Positions 10,727 to 21,752 of a DNA stretch of 64,000 bases are shown here, in pieces. The position numbers were made by a program, and so were the translations under genes. Source of the stretch: Archegozetes longisetosus (lineage: Eukaryota > Arthropoda > Arachnida > Sarcoptiformes > Trhypochthoniidae); the NCBI GenBank assembly GCA_018873245.2, contig JAEMBT020000001.1:9086220-9150219 (forward strand), given 5' to 3'. The notes under the pieces are model-generated. The model did no database searches and was not told where the DNA came from. It saw only the letters and a list, made by a program, of their open reading frames with translations. Each line of letters opens with the position of its first letter. The first letter of the stretch is position 1.

Positions 10727-11200
10727 TACATTGATTATGATAACTAACTACTTTTTTATTTCTTAACTATCAAGCACTTCAGAATACCTCAAATTTATGA
10801 TTATAATAATAGTGAGATATATACTTTTTTCACTTTTACATATCCAATACCTTTCGTGATTCAGCTTATTAAGTTATTTTTTCTCTCAAACATTAGAATC
10901 ATAACATTTCTTAGTCTAATTTATATGTTGAGAAATAAGTACTGTTTTAGTACTCAGTCATTCATAATTTTTCCATAAGAAATAATCTGAAACTGTCTTT
11001 TTATGTATTGTATATTTGGTTTACAGTTTACTAGATTCGAATTTACAATCCCTTAAACGCTCTCTATAACTTGTAAGATTTTTAAATTGCTAGATGTGTT
11101 CATTAAGAAATGCGACGCCGCGACTCACTTCTAGTAGGTTTTTAGAATAATTGTGAGGCCCATAAGAAAAATTTCTCGATTCATCACTTGGGAACCCTTG

Positions 11201-12744
11201 ATATATATGAATATTTTATCGTATCATTGTTTATCATACATTCAGAATGAAAAAAATCTCAGTTATCATATCCAAGATGTGTGATCGATATATTGAATGC
11301 ATATTTAGATATATAGCTTATCTGATTTCAACTTAAGTCCATCGACCCGATAAACCAAAACTAAAAAAATTCACACCTATTCTCTTAATTTAACTTTTCA
11401 AAAATTCAGATAAGCACAAATTCTATTGTCACTGATTTTTTACGTTCGCCAAAAATGTTACAGATCATTTACAAATATATCGATATAAAAATTGTTGCTT
11501 TGGACAGAAATTAATATTTGGTAATATCTGATCATAGCTCTGAATTGCAAAAACTTATCTTAAAAATGTGTATCACGTAAACTCTGACTAAATAAATGCT
11601 AAATATATTAATATAGTAGAAGATTAGCGCAAGAAAGGTCTAAAAACAATTTATTCAGTCATTTGATGATTTTCTAATAATTGAATGAATCGAAAAATTT
11701 TGGATAGGATAGCAAAATTCGTCATTTGAAGAGTAGAGTCAATGGTTTTCTAAATTGCTTCACATAAAATGAATGTAAGTCAATATTTGAAAAGCTGGTC
11801 ATAAGATGGGAAAAATGTTTTAATGAAAATAAGAATTGTCTTGAATAAATTGATATCAAATTTAAAGTTTTGAGTCTTATTTTTCGGTTTAAATATTAAT
11901 AATAAAATTAAAAGTTAGTTTAAAAACTTTTTGTTCAACTGAATTGAATCAACTCTTGCACTTGAGTCAAGTTTTATATTTTATCCAAAATCAACAGTCT
12001 TGTCTATTATATCCTCAAAGAATAACCAAAAATAACAATTGTGACCGAATGAAAAAATTTTCGAATTTGATAATATAAGTGAATTCAATCAACATTATAA
12101 TCTCCTAAAGAACAGAAACGCAATCAAATTAAAGATTATAAATTCACAAAATTGCCAACAAACTAAATATTCACTATACCTAGATGCTATACTATGCTAT
12201 GCTTTTGTTATACTTAGATTTGCTGTGATTCACAGCTTTTTCAAAGAATGTAAAGCACTAAAAACTTCGGAATGGCTTTTGTCCAGTTTTAGACATATGA
12301 GAAAATATAAACTCAATTCTTCAAGATTTTTAAATTGTCACAAAAGAACGGATTCCTCAATATTCTAATAACTGAATACTAATTTCAATTTCTTAATTTG
12401 TTTACAGACTTTTTCAGTCAATAATTTTAAAACAATTAATTTTTTAATCAGTAAATAGTAAATTCCTTCTAATTTTACCCAAAATAGTTCAATACTTTCG
12501 AAATTTTGATGACTTTAGGACAAATCCAAGAGTAATCTTAATTCTCTTATGATCAGCATCTCTCAGGTCAATTGATTTAATTTACAGAAATTTAGTCCGA
12601 ATTGAGACAAATCATTATATTTGATTCTATGACCGGATGAAATCGAAATATCTTCATAATATTGACAAATTTTTATCAATAGTTTGAGAACTGATCTCTC
12701 GATATGAATGTAACTAAGTTTCAAAACTTTTATGCATTTCAGCC
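11201..12744. other. Intergenic; duplicated IR-flank block
   Basis: 11590-12030 is a diverged copy of 3090-3540, including the shared stretch TCTTATTTTTCGGTTTAAAT. The rest shows no gene, repeat or motif I can name. Confidence 0.7.
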
Positions 12745-13111
12745 TTTTAACTAATTGTGCAATCCAATGCTTATGCGTTTACATCAAATTTATAATTAAT
12801 TGTATTTATTGCAATATAGAAACTAAAACACTTGTATATCATATAAATTAATGTAGTGTTTCATTCATTTACATGTAGTTACAATTTGATTCCAAAAGTT
12901 TTCACGTCATAGCTTCTAAATGACAAATAATAAGCACTATTTTCACAGTAAATTCAAAGTAATACTTAGATTCTAAGAGTAAACTATTTTCAATTCTAAT
13001 GGTTTTAGGAATTATTATTAATATTTATAATATTTGTCACATGATTAACGAATCGCTTGAGTCGTAATTATTATTAAAGGTGGTTTTTAGGTTAAAGGAT
13101 CTAAAATTTTG

Positions 13112-13118
13112 TATAAAA
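13112..13118 (+). promoter_or_regulatory. TATA box of peptide gene 1
   Basis: TATAAAA in the context GTATAAAAACAG, about 180 bp before the start codon. It is conserved in the inverted copy and in the decayed copy near 53.17 kb. A 5' UTR exon ends at a GTAAGT donor (13207) and the intron ends with TTAG at 13291, three bases before the ATG. Confidence 0.75.
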
Positions 13119-13294
13119 ACAGAACAAATGTGAAGCTCACAATAAGTGTCATTTGAAAGTACAAACTTTAAGTGATCAAATTAACGTTTGCATCTTCTAT
13201 TACAAAGTAAGTTGTGATGAACGCCATTCGAGTAATGGAACTTATTTACGAAAAATAATTTTTAGACTTAACAATTGTTATATTTCGTTAGACA

Positions 13295-13501
13295 ATGAAT
13301 AGGTCAATAATACTGGTGGTCTGTTTGGTAGTTATAATGATGTCAATGGAATTAGCTTATGGTCGATTCAGTATTGGTTGTACCATATCGTGTGGGATAT
13401 GGAACGCCTGTCGAATTAAAGCGATGCGAAGTGGAAACTTGAATAGTTGTGGTCGACAGCCATCAGGTTGTGATTGCACTAAATTCTCGTGGGAGGGATA
13501 G
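13295..13501 (+). CDS. Small secreted cysteine-rich peptide, defensin-like (copy 1)
   Basis: 68 residues: a clear signal peptide of about 23 (hydrophobic core IILVVCLVVIMMS, cleavage after AYG) and a mature peptide of 45 with six cysteines spaced C-x3-C-x5-C-x12-C-x6-C-x1-C. The closing C-x-C is as in CS-alpha-beta defensins, but the first spacings differ from the canonical C-x3-C placement, so I call it defensin-like only. Net mature charge is about +4. The coding region is in one exon after a non-coding first exon; the intron is 13207-13291. AATAAA at 13608-13613. It has a near twin at 15826-16032 in inverted orientation. Likely extracellular, possibly antimicrobial; function not shown by sequence. 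Confidence 0.85.
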   Translation: MNRSIILVVCLVVIMMSMELAYGRFSIGCTISCGIWNACRIKAMRSGNLNSCGRQPSGCDCTKFSWEG

Positions 13502-13925
13502 AACTGAGTTTCCTAATATTACCAATAATTCAATTATAGTTTGAGTATGAATTTGTATAGTTTCTGAAATATAATTGAATTTTGAATTTTATCAGTAATT
13601 TACTTTGAATAAAATTTAACAAGTTTAAATATGCCTTTATTTACTGATAGATTGTTATCTTGATAAATGATGCAAAATTGAACATTTTAATAGTTTAGAA
13701 TAAAGATATGATTTTTTCAGTTTATTATATTCATTTTTGATTCAACACAAATATCAAATACAATCAAATGCATTGATTCAAGTCTTCCTCAGTAAACACA
13801 TGGATGTCAACTTTTTGAGTTAAACAGTACATTCCTTCAATGTTTTGATAAGACTCAGTCTGATTTAAAACTCACTTCATACGAAAAACACAATAAAATT
13901 GATTATATGTCACATCTATCGAATT

Positions 13926-15394
13926 TCAAATGACTAAGCTGAAGAATGGCTCAAATGTCCGTTGTGGTAAAAATTACAAATTATTTGACTGAAAAATAAG
14001 TTTAACACTTGCTATATTAGGTGAACTTCTAAAAGCATCTGAATTCAAATGGTATTTGACAAATCGGTGACCATTTCCCCAAAATTGTAGCTATTTTTCC
14101 AATAATATTATAAAATGCCAATTCTCTGATCAGTTTTAGTTTAAGTTTCAAGTCTATATATAAGTCAGAATAATAGTCAGATTTCATTTCGTTGAATGCA
14201 TTTCCAGACAATATTTCAATTAAATTATGCTGTAAATCAATTAAACGAATTGCTTATAAGTTATTTATTTAATTAATAACTTTATAACTTTATGATTTTA
14301 TTAGTTAGGCCTCAACACTTCATACAATTGAAAATTCATTGATTAACTCTAATTTGCAACCAGTTTCACGATTTAATTTCTTGTAGCTAAAAAGTTAAGA
14401 TCTCTTGAATTATGGGATTTTACGTGTTTCAGGCCCTGTAGTTTGAAAGTGAATCGTTTCAGAGCTAAACGAAAATTCACGTATCTGATCATTTTTAGTT
14501 AAGTATTGATTCCTTGCATCAGAATTTTAAAATTCTCGCTGAGTTCCTCTGGAAGAGTTACCTCAATTTACGAGTAACCGTCTTAAAGTCCGATCACGCC
14601 TTTCAGGTCAATGGTCGGTCTTAACATACCCTTCACTCAAAAAAATGTCATCAAAATTCATTGAAGTTTAGAGTATAAAAACCCTTAAAAACTGATGGAG
14701 GAGATTTTGTCAATGAATGTACCTATTGTTATGAGTGAAGCAGTGTATTTGTCATTCTCTCTATAAACATATTTAATATTTTGATCCTCAACATTTTCTC
14801 ATTCGCAAATGATATGACAAGGAAAAATAACCATTACCATACCATCTGCGACAAGGCTGTGTGATTCATCGACAACTTGACATCTTTCATAAGTCAAACA
14901 ATTTGCAAAATTTAAAATCAAAATGATCACAATAACCGTTATGAATACCAAATTAATTATCTTATTTTTGATCAATTTTTGATTTCTTACTTTTCTCATT
15001 CAACATGTTTAATATCTCACAATCAATTCTAAAATTTTTGCTAGAGGTATTAAACTTTTCTATTTAAGACGTAATAATTAAATAATGTACCTATTAATAG
15101 TATTAATGTATGATTAGCTTATATTTTGTCTACTGAGCTAATTTCATATATAACTGTAATTTAATTAGAAAAACAATTTATTTATTTGTCGACGACTACT
15201 GTTTAAATATCTAATCAATTTTGAATTAGTTGAGCATTTATCAACCGAACAAATGAAAATGGATGTCACTAATTTTTGTATTTAGTAGCAGTCAGTTCTT
15301 AAGTAAATGAAATGCATCACATTAGTATTATATGAAAATCTTATCAAAATGTTTCGAGAACAGAGATTCGTACGGTTCTACCATATGCAAGTAT
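13926..15394. other. Spacer between inverted arms
   Basis: No confident gene. It holds a possible minus-strand small ORF at 14799-14999. No homology to the arms or to other parts of the window was noticed. Confidence 0.5.
14799..14999 (-). CDS. Possible small membrane or secreted peptide
   Basis: 66 codons: a basic N-terminus (MRKVRNQKLIKNKI), a long hydrophobic run (INLVFITVIVIILILNFANC), then a short tail with three further cysteines. It could be a signal-anchor peptide, or a chance ORF in AT-rich DNA. I do not recognise it, and there is no copy elsewhere in the window. Confidence 0.2.
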   Translation of the reverse strand: MRKVRNQKLIKNKIINLVFITVIVIILILNFANCLTYERCQVVDESHSLVADGMVMVIFPCHIICE

Positions 15395-15825
15395 AACTTG
15401 GAAATCGGTAAATATGACATATAATCAATTTTATTGTGTTTTTCGTATGAAATGAGTTTGAAATCAGACTGAGTCTTATCAAGACATTGAAGGAATGTGC
15501 TGTTCAACTCATAAAGTTGACATTCGTGTGTTGACTGATGAAGACTTGAATTTATGCATTTAATTGTATTTGATATTTGTGTTGAATCAAAAATGAATAT
15601 AATAAACCGAAAAAATCGTATCTTTATTCTAAACTATTAAAATGTTCAATTTTTGCATCATTTATCAAGATAATAATTTATAGTAATTAAAGGCATATTT
15701 AAACTTGTTAAATTTTATTCAAAATAAATTACTGATAAAATTCAAAATTCAATTATATTTCAGAAACTATACAAATTCATACTCAAATTATAATTGAATT
15801 ATTGGTAATATTAAGAAACTCAGTT

Positions 15826-16032
15826 CTATCCCTCCCACGAGAATTTAGTGCAATCACAACCTGATGGCTGTGAACCACAACTATTCAAGTTTCCACTTTG
15901 CATCGCTTTAATTCGACAGGCGTTCCATATCCCACACGATATGGTACAACCAATACTGAATTGACCATAAGCTGATTCCGTTGACATCATTATAACTACC
16001 AAACAGACCACCAGTAATATTGACTTATTCAT
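15826..16032 (-). CDS. Small secreted cysteine-rich peptide, defensin-like (copy 2)
   Basis: 68 residues, same signal peptide, six cysteines and spacing as copy 1. There are seven differences: R3K, I6L, M18T and L20S in the signal, and R24Q, R45Q and R54S in the mature peptide. All three mature changes remove an arginine, so net charge drops from about +4 to about +1 while every other mature residue is kept. The gene has the same layout: TATA box at 16210-16216, a 5' UTR exon with GTAAGT donor near 16120, intron end TTAG before the ATG, polyadenylation signal near 15714. The two genes are convergent, about 2.3 kb apart. Confidence 0.85.
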   Translation of the reverse strand: MNKSILLVVCLVVIMMSTESAYGQFSIGCTISCGIWNACRIKAMQSGNLNSCGSQPSGCDCTKFSWEG

Positions 16033-16209
16033 TGTCTAACAAAATATAACAAATGTTAAGTCTAAAAATTATTTTTCGAAAGTAAGTTCCATTACAATAG
16101 ATGGTATTCATCACAACTTACTTTATAATAGAAGATAAAGACGTTAATTTTATCGTTTAGAGTTTATACTTTCAAATATCACTGATTCTGAGCTTCAAAT
16201 TTGTCCTGT

Positions 16210-16216
16210 TTTTATA
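16210..16216 (-). promoter_or_regulatory. TATA box of peptide gene 2
   Basis: TATAAAA on the minus strand, at the same distance from the start codon as in copy 1. Confidence 0.7.
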
Positions 16217-16590
16217 CAAAATTTTAAATCCGTTAACCTAAGATACATCTTTAAGAATAATTATGATTCAGAAGCGACTCGTTAATCATGTGACAAATAT
16301 TCTAAATGTTAATAATAATTCCTAAAACCATTAGAGTTGAAAAATAGCTTATTCTTAGAACCTAAGGGTTACTTTAAATTTACTGTGAAAATAGTGCTTA
16401 TTATCTATCATTTAGAAGCTATGACGTGAAAACTTTTGAAAATAAATTGAAACTACATGTCATTGAATAAAACACTACATCAATGTGTATGGTATACAAG
16501 TGTTTTAGTCTCTATATTGCAATAAATACAATTAATTATAATTTTGATATAAAAGTATAAGCATTGAGTTGCACAATAAGTACGAAATTA

Positions 16591-18659
16591 TATCCTTGTT
16601 TAAATTATATGAACTTTATTAGTGTGAATTTTTATTCTGAACGAAGAATTATTCTGAAAGGTTTTGAAAAATAGATCTATTAATGTTCAATTGTTAAACA
16701 CCTTAATTTTAATAACAAGTCTATTATGCTGATGTGCAACTTTCACTTAAATTAAAAGTCAAGACTGAAAAGTTATATTTAGTTTTGATTTCAGAAAACT
16801 TTAATCCAAAACTTGAAGACTTGTTACGAAATGAAAAAATAATAAATCAAACATTAACTAATAACATCAAAGAATAAATTACTTTTACAAGTATTTCGGT
16901 TATAAATTCTATAAAAATGAATCTAAGCACAATTATTTTTTATGAACATAAGTCATTTTGTAGAAAAATTTTCGATGTTTTTCTAATTAATAGTAATAGA
17001 ACTAGAGGTAAATAATTATATTAATGTCTTAATATCTAATTTCGTGCTATATTGTTAAAATTGGCTTTTACTAAATTGTATTAATTTAAAGTCCAGACTA
17101 TTCATGATAATGAATTTGCAAACAAACACATTGTTGAGGCATCAGATCTGCAGCTCCATACCGTACAGTCTGCAGCAGTCAGGACGTATTTCAATTAAGT
17201 AGTAACCTTAACTAGACTTATATATTTTATATAAAGTCTTTATTACAAATGAAAACCTCATAAAATTAATAATCATTGAAAATAATTTAATGTTTTCATA
17301 AGTCAGTCATTGCTTTTCTTTTTGAAAGCATGGCTTTAGCTCAATCATTAAACAATAAATTTGTTTCCTATGTCAGAATTTAGCTTCTAGTTCATAAGTT
17401 TAGTTTTTGGATAGAGAATCGTGATCTAGATTTATATTCTTTATATTATATGATAAATATTTGCTTAGATTTTCTGACCGATTTTAACGAGACAAAAATG
17501 AAAAATTATTTTCGAAGACTTGTATCGTTCAGTCTTTGACTCACTTTGATTTTTCTAACATTATGTCGACTAATAACAATCATACTATATATTTTTTAAA
17601 GCCAAAATACAAATCGTATAAAAACTTTAAAAGTTTTCTCATGATTTTTATTCTGTTTGAGTCCTTACCAAAATGCCCACCTAATTTACAAACAATACGA
17701 GTCAATATTATTAACATAATAAGTAGTTATTTATATTTTATAATTCTATTAAAAATTAATTTTGTAAATTCGAGACATCAATTTTTTAAAGTGGCACATA
17801 ATTTTAACATCAATAAAAACTAAACGAATAATATGGTTAAAACATTTTTTATTATACAAATGGTCGATAAGTATTAGCTAATGCCAATTATTTTAATTTG
17901 TTTAATGTGAAAAATCAATATTCAGTACTAATAAAAGTGGAAACATATCGAAAAACACTAAAATTAAAACTTATTTAATAAATCTAACAAGGGAGTTTTG
18001 GGGCTATATAATGAAAGGAGTCAATAATATTTTTACGGTATGAATTTCATGTTTTATTATATTCAAAAAAGTATGTAAAAAAGGCTGACCGCTAGATGTT
18101 TAGAAGTTATGATCCTTAATAAAGTGGTTTCCTATGGCTGATCGTTATTGATTCTTGTGTATTCTTGCGTAGAAAATATGAGCTTTTATTCTGTGAAGTC
18201 CCAAATCGAATGAGAATAATATCATTAATAAAGAAGAACTTCCAATGAATTTGAAATCATTTTGAACAAGACAAAAGACAATCTAAATATTTCAATTTTA
18301 AAAATCAGTTTTATGCATGAATAGTTCTAATTTTTCTATTTATTGTCTCTCAAAAGATAGATCTCTAAGTTTCTCATATACAATAGAAAGATCAGACTAT
18401 TGCGCATTAATTTAATGTTGCTTAGTTTTTAAGTACCAAATGAACACAATTATTAAAAATATTATAATTTCATTTGAAATGAAACATTAAGAATAATTAC
18501 TTTCAATTATTATATGAACTTCTAATAAGCTTTGATATGCTTTCTCATTGTAAATAGTGAAAATGAAATAAATATTTGCTAATAGCTTCTATTACTTATA
18601 GTCTAAAATGTAAGGCTCAGATTTAAAAGAAAAAGTATTGACATGCGCTTAACTGATAA
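16591..18659. other. Gene-free; orphan IR upstream flank
   Basis: 17530-17960 aligns with 3840-4280, the 5' flank of the intact IR gene, including the last block before the IR start (ATTTTAATGTGAAAA, then CAATATTCA-type sequence). No IR exon follows. An open frame at 17536-17823 falls within this block and is not conserved as protein. The remainder shows nothing I recognise. Confidence 0.65.
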
Positions 18660-18920
18660 AATCAGATTAAACTTAAACTTAAAAACAATGAACTTGGTTT
18701 TTACTATTTTATATTGCATTGTGCTTCTTATATAGCTTTATACTATATTATTAGTAGTAGTAATAATAATTAGTAGTACAACGTATACAACAGGATTGCT
18801 AAGTAAATTTACTAAACTTGCAATTTACTACATTTAGTGTATTTATTCTGATAAAAAGGGGAAATCTGTTAATAGAGACAGAAAACAGGGTTTAGTCAAT
18901 ATGAAATTAACCATTTCGAA
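18660..18920 (-). mobile_element. Terminal fragment of the GGCTAATTTC element family
   Basis: The inverse complement matches 54822-55110, the left end of the element at 54815-57522. It starts CTTCGAAATGGTTAATTTC and continues through the shared CTAAACCCTGTTTTCTGTCT. It has one terminal unit where the 54.8-kb copy has four. The other end was not found, so this is a truncated copy. Confidence 0.8.
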
Positions 18921-19144
18921 GTGTTTCCTGTGTCTTAATAATAGATTGTAAATACACGCCTTTTACATGAGTAAAAGATGATTAAATGTGTAACTAAATA
19001 ATAGTTGCATAAAGTACGCTAAAACGTGCATCAAATATACAAAGATTTTATTCAAAAAATAAATAAATAACCAAATACAATCAAAAGGTATCTGTTTATT
19101 AGATGTAAACCGACATTTATTTTCAGTGAAAAACAGTTTCAAAT

Positions 19145-19568
19145 CTACTGTTGCTTAAGATTAGACGGAAGCTGAATATTATCTGAATCTTGATTAAACA
19201 TTTTTACTTTGGAACCTCCGCTAACAATAAGATTTCCGACACTGAACATAAAACCTGTTCCCGCGAAATCATTTTGGATTCCCTTTTCAGCCGATTCTTT
19301 GAGCGCCGCTCTCACTTCAGGAGGAATACAGAAATCGTTTTGTTCGTCTTCACCTGCGGGACAGTCTTTCACACCATTGCATACACTGCTCAATGCTATA
19401 CATTTAGGCTTTATCACAGGAGTAGCAATCATTGTTTTACAAGGCGTATTGAGAACTACCGCAGCCAAACAGTGAAATTCGTTGAGGTTCTGCCTGTTGA
19501 GCCATTTCTGTTGGAGCGCAGAAGACATGACCAATAAAAACTGAAATTAAAATAAACTTAAACGACAT
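19145..19568 (-). CDS. Secreted single-LDLa protein with conserved tail (LDLa gene 1)
   Basis: The frame open from 19534 to 19145 has six LDLa cysteines, with KCIALSSVCNGVKDCPAGED and the acidic calcium-binding region, then a linker and the tail FAGTGFMFSVGNLIV ... VKMFNQDSDN shared with genes 2 and 3. C1-C2 and C2-C3 spacings are longer than usual for LDLa. The start is uncertain. A strong signal peptide (MSFKFILISVFIGHVFCA, ATG at 19566-19568) runs straight into the gene but in another frame, so a frameshift is needed. Alternatively a splice acceptor (TTTAATTTCAG) lies before FLLVMSSA in the open frame, with an unseen first exon. LDLa modules are disulfide-bonded, calcium-binding ligand-binding repeats, usually extracellular. 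Function unknown. Confidence 0.7.
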
Positions 19569-20028
19569 TTTCTGCTTAACTTTTTCAACGATGCGTTAAA
19601 TGAATTTTGATTATACTCTTAAGGATTCTAGACTTATACTTATGAAAATTTGTTGTTTTTTAGTTTATATTCTGTTGATTCAATTGATTTTGATAGAAAG
19701 CATTTTCGTACAGGTGGTCACTATCTCATTCTTAAAATTTCGTAACTATATCCTGAATAGCATAATTTTTCACTGTTCAAACGCAACCAACACAAAGATT
19801 ATCACTTTAAGTACATAGTAATAACCAACACATTTTTTATCAGTTTCACGAACTGCAGAAATTCTCATCTTTAACTCTCAAAATTGCGATTAATTATTGA
19901 AGTTAGACGCAGTCTAACATTTACGGAAAGTATTTTTTGAATCCAATTTGTTATCTTCTTAATATCTTTATCAGATAAAGTCTTCTTTTGATGCCTCACT
20001 CATTATGAAAAATTTTTATTTGGTTATA

Positions 20029-20626
20029 TACCTCAGTCCAAAAAAGTCGGAAATTATAATTATTCATATTTTTGTCTAAGGTTGTTCAAATTCAGTTATA
20101 ACAAGCTTGAGCTATAAATAGCACTCTAGATAATTTTTTATAAACGACTCTAGAATTTAATTCGCTCTCTTTGAGCTTAAATACTGAGTTGAAGTCGGTT
20201 CTGCGTAGACGAGAAAAATATCTCCATGTCGTGTACATAGCTTATCCTATATATCGCCAATTTTTCGGTTCTTATTTCTCAATTAAATCTTTGATAATCT
20301 GTCAGATACTCACTGAAACTGCTTCAGATGATCATAAATTGTGCATAAAGACATCCCAGTAATTAGTCAAGCTTTTAACTGATTTGATGCCACATTCATA
20401 CAAAACTAGGAAACGATTTCGATTCTCAAATTGCATTGCCATTTGTTCTTGCGCGAACCCAAATTTTAGGACTAAGAAGAATACTACGCACTTATCAGTC
20501 AATGATATAAGTACAGCATAAGAAACCTTTTATTGATTTGAAAATTCATTAAGAATTATAAAGTATTAAATACGCAATACTAATTTGTTTAAATTCAACT
20601 TTTTCCGATTTTTTTGGACTGAGGTG
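20029..20626 (-). mobile_element. Degenerate Tc1/mariner element, about 600 bp
   Basis: Inverted ends ACCTCAGTCCAAAAAA followed by TCGGAAA at both borders, with TA duplications (20027-20028, 20627-20628). The minus-strand interior reads, through stops, NRFLVLYECGIKSVKSLT and TIYDHLKQF, a transposase HTH. It lies between LDLa genes 1 and 2. Confidence 0.88.
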
Positions 20627-20835
20627 TAAATTTCTTAAACTTCTATTTTAAAAAAATCAGCCCTGATCAAAACTATAATATCAGAAACTACTATATTTTT
20701 CGTTAATTAGAATAATAGCTAATATATATAAAATTAATAATGAAAAGTAAGTTCATGAAGTCTTTAAAATTTATTATCAATTTGAGTAAAGATAGCAATT
20801 ATCCGATACATATATTTTATATAAATCATTAACAA

Positions 20836-21752
20836 TTAATATGGTCTTTTATTATTAGAATTCTGTTCAAAAAGTTCAGCTTCAGCTCCATTATTGATAA
20901 CTAAATTTCTTATATGAAACATAAACCCAGTTCCAGCAAAGCTATTATAATTCTTTTTCTTAATACTGCTTCCACCACCGAATCCGGGAAAGCAGACTCT
21001 CTTATCTTCATCATCAAGATGTGGACAGTCCTGCTTGCCATCACATATCTGAGTCAAACTAATGCACAAACCGATAGTTCCCTTACAGGTATACTTTCCG
21101 GCAGCACATCTATATTCGTTCCCTTCGTTCGGATTCTCAGTTGAATTATTATCTCCAGGTTCGTTAGTCGGCGTGTGTTGTCCCCAGTCGTACGTAGTTC
21201 TAGATCCTGTGTGTTGCCCCAATCATAAGTGGTTCTGGACGCGCCTGCAGCTGAAGATCCTGTGTGTTGTCCCCAATCGTACGTAGTTCTAGATCCTGTG
21301 TGTTGCCCCCAGTCATAAGTGGTTCTGGACGCACTCGCATCTGTAGATCCCGTATGTTGCCCCCAGTCATAAGTGGTTCTGGACGCACCCGCATCTGTAG
21401 ATCCCGTATGTTGCCCCCAGTCATAAGTGGTTCTGGACGCACCCGCAGCTGAAGATCCTGTGTGTTGCCCCCAGTCATAAGTGGTTCTGGACGCACCCGC
21501 ATCTGTAGATCCCGTATGTTGCCCCCAGTCGTATGTGGTTCTGGACGCGCCCGGTGCTGATGTTTTCGTATGTTGACCCCAATCATAGGTTGTCCTCGAC
21601 TGTTCAGGGGCTGAAGTCGTTACTTTTGGTGTCTGAGCTTCTGTTGTTCTCTTTATTGAATAATAATCAGTGACATTTACAGCAAAAAATGCGCTACAGC
21701 TCTGAATAAGAACTAATATTAAAAGCAAACTTTCAATCTTAATGTCATGCAT
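20836..21752 (-). CDS. Mucin-like repeat plus LDLa protein with conserved tail (LDLa gene 2)
   Basis: The N-terminus is a signal peptide (MHDIKIESLLLILVLIQSCS), then nine copies of an 18-residue unit built on SRTTYDWGQHTG, rich in Ser, Thr and Gly. Next come a polar linker, one LDLa domain (six Cys, with CISLTQICDGKQDCPHLDDE) and the tail FAGTGFMFHIRNLVI ... FEQNSNN. One repeat copy has four C where the others with this spelling have five (21217-21220), shifting the frame in the eighth unit. Both halves are otherwise fully open, so this is either a sequence error in a homopolymer or a fresh mutation. Threonine-rich repeats suggest O-glycosylation and an extracellular matrix or secretion role; that is inference. 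Confidence 0.75.
21150..21600 (-). repeat. 54-bp coding minisatellite
   Basis: Nine units of up to 54 bp, encoding the TTYDWGQHT repeat of LDLa gene 2. Two units are shortened by loss of the spacer (HTGSRTTYDWG). Adjacent units are nearly identical at the DNA level, as expected for recent unequal exchange. Confidence 0.92.

Larger units (their letters stand above)
8708..11200 (-). mobile_element. Old BED-finger hAT relic carrying two nested insertions
   Basis: The left end AAGTGGTTCCCAAGCTTG and the right end (inverse) CAAGGGTTCCCAAGTGATG resemble the CAGTGGTTCCCAA termini of Charlie/ZBED-type hATs. The interior keeps a decayed minus-strand transposase N-terminus (9724-9900). It is interrupted by a solo LTR (9048-9719) and a Tc1 element (9978-10726). 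No clean 8-bp target duplication remains, so the exact ends are uncertain. Confidence 0.65.
12745..13925. repeat. Left arm of large inverted duplication
   Basis: About 1.2 kb that matches 15395-16590 in inverted orientation along its length with small indels. Each arm contains a complete peptide gene with promoter, 5' intron and 3' UTR. A 1.47-kb unrelated spacer separates the arms. Confidence 0.92.
15395..16590. repeat. Right arm of large inverted duplication
   Basis: Inverse complement of 12745-13925 with scattered substitutions and small indels. Similarity stops near 16590, outside the promoter of copy 2, and near 15395, beyond its 3' UTR. Confidence 0.92.

Noticed and set aside
17147..17190. 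CTGCAG-containing short palindromes
   Set aside because: Too short and imperfect to be an element or regulatory site that I can support.
17536..17823. 95-codon open frame
   Set aside because: Lies in a block homologous to the non-coding IR 5' flank at 3840-4280, where the frame is not open.
20171..20362. 63-codon plus-strand frame
   Set aside because: Antisense to the transposase remnant of the 20029-20626 Tc1-like element.
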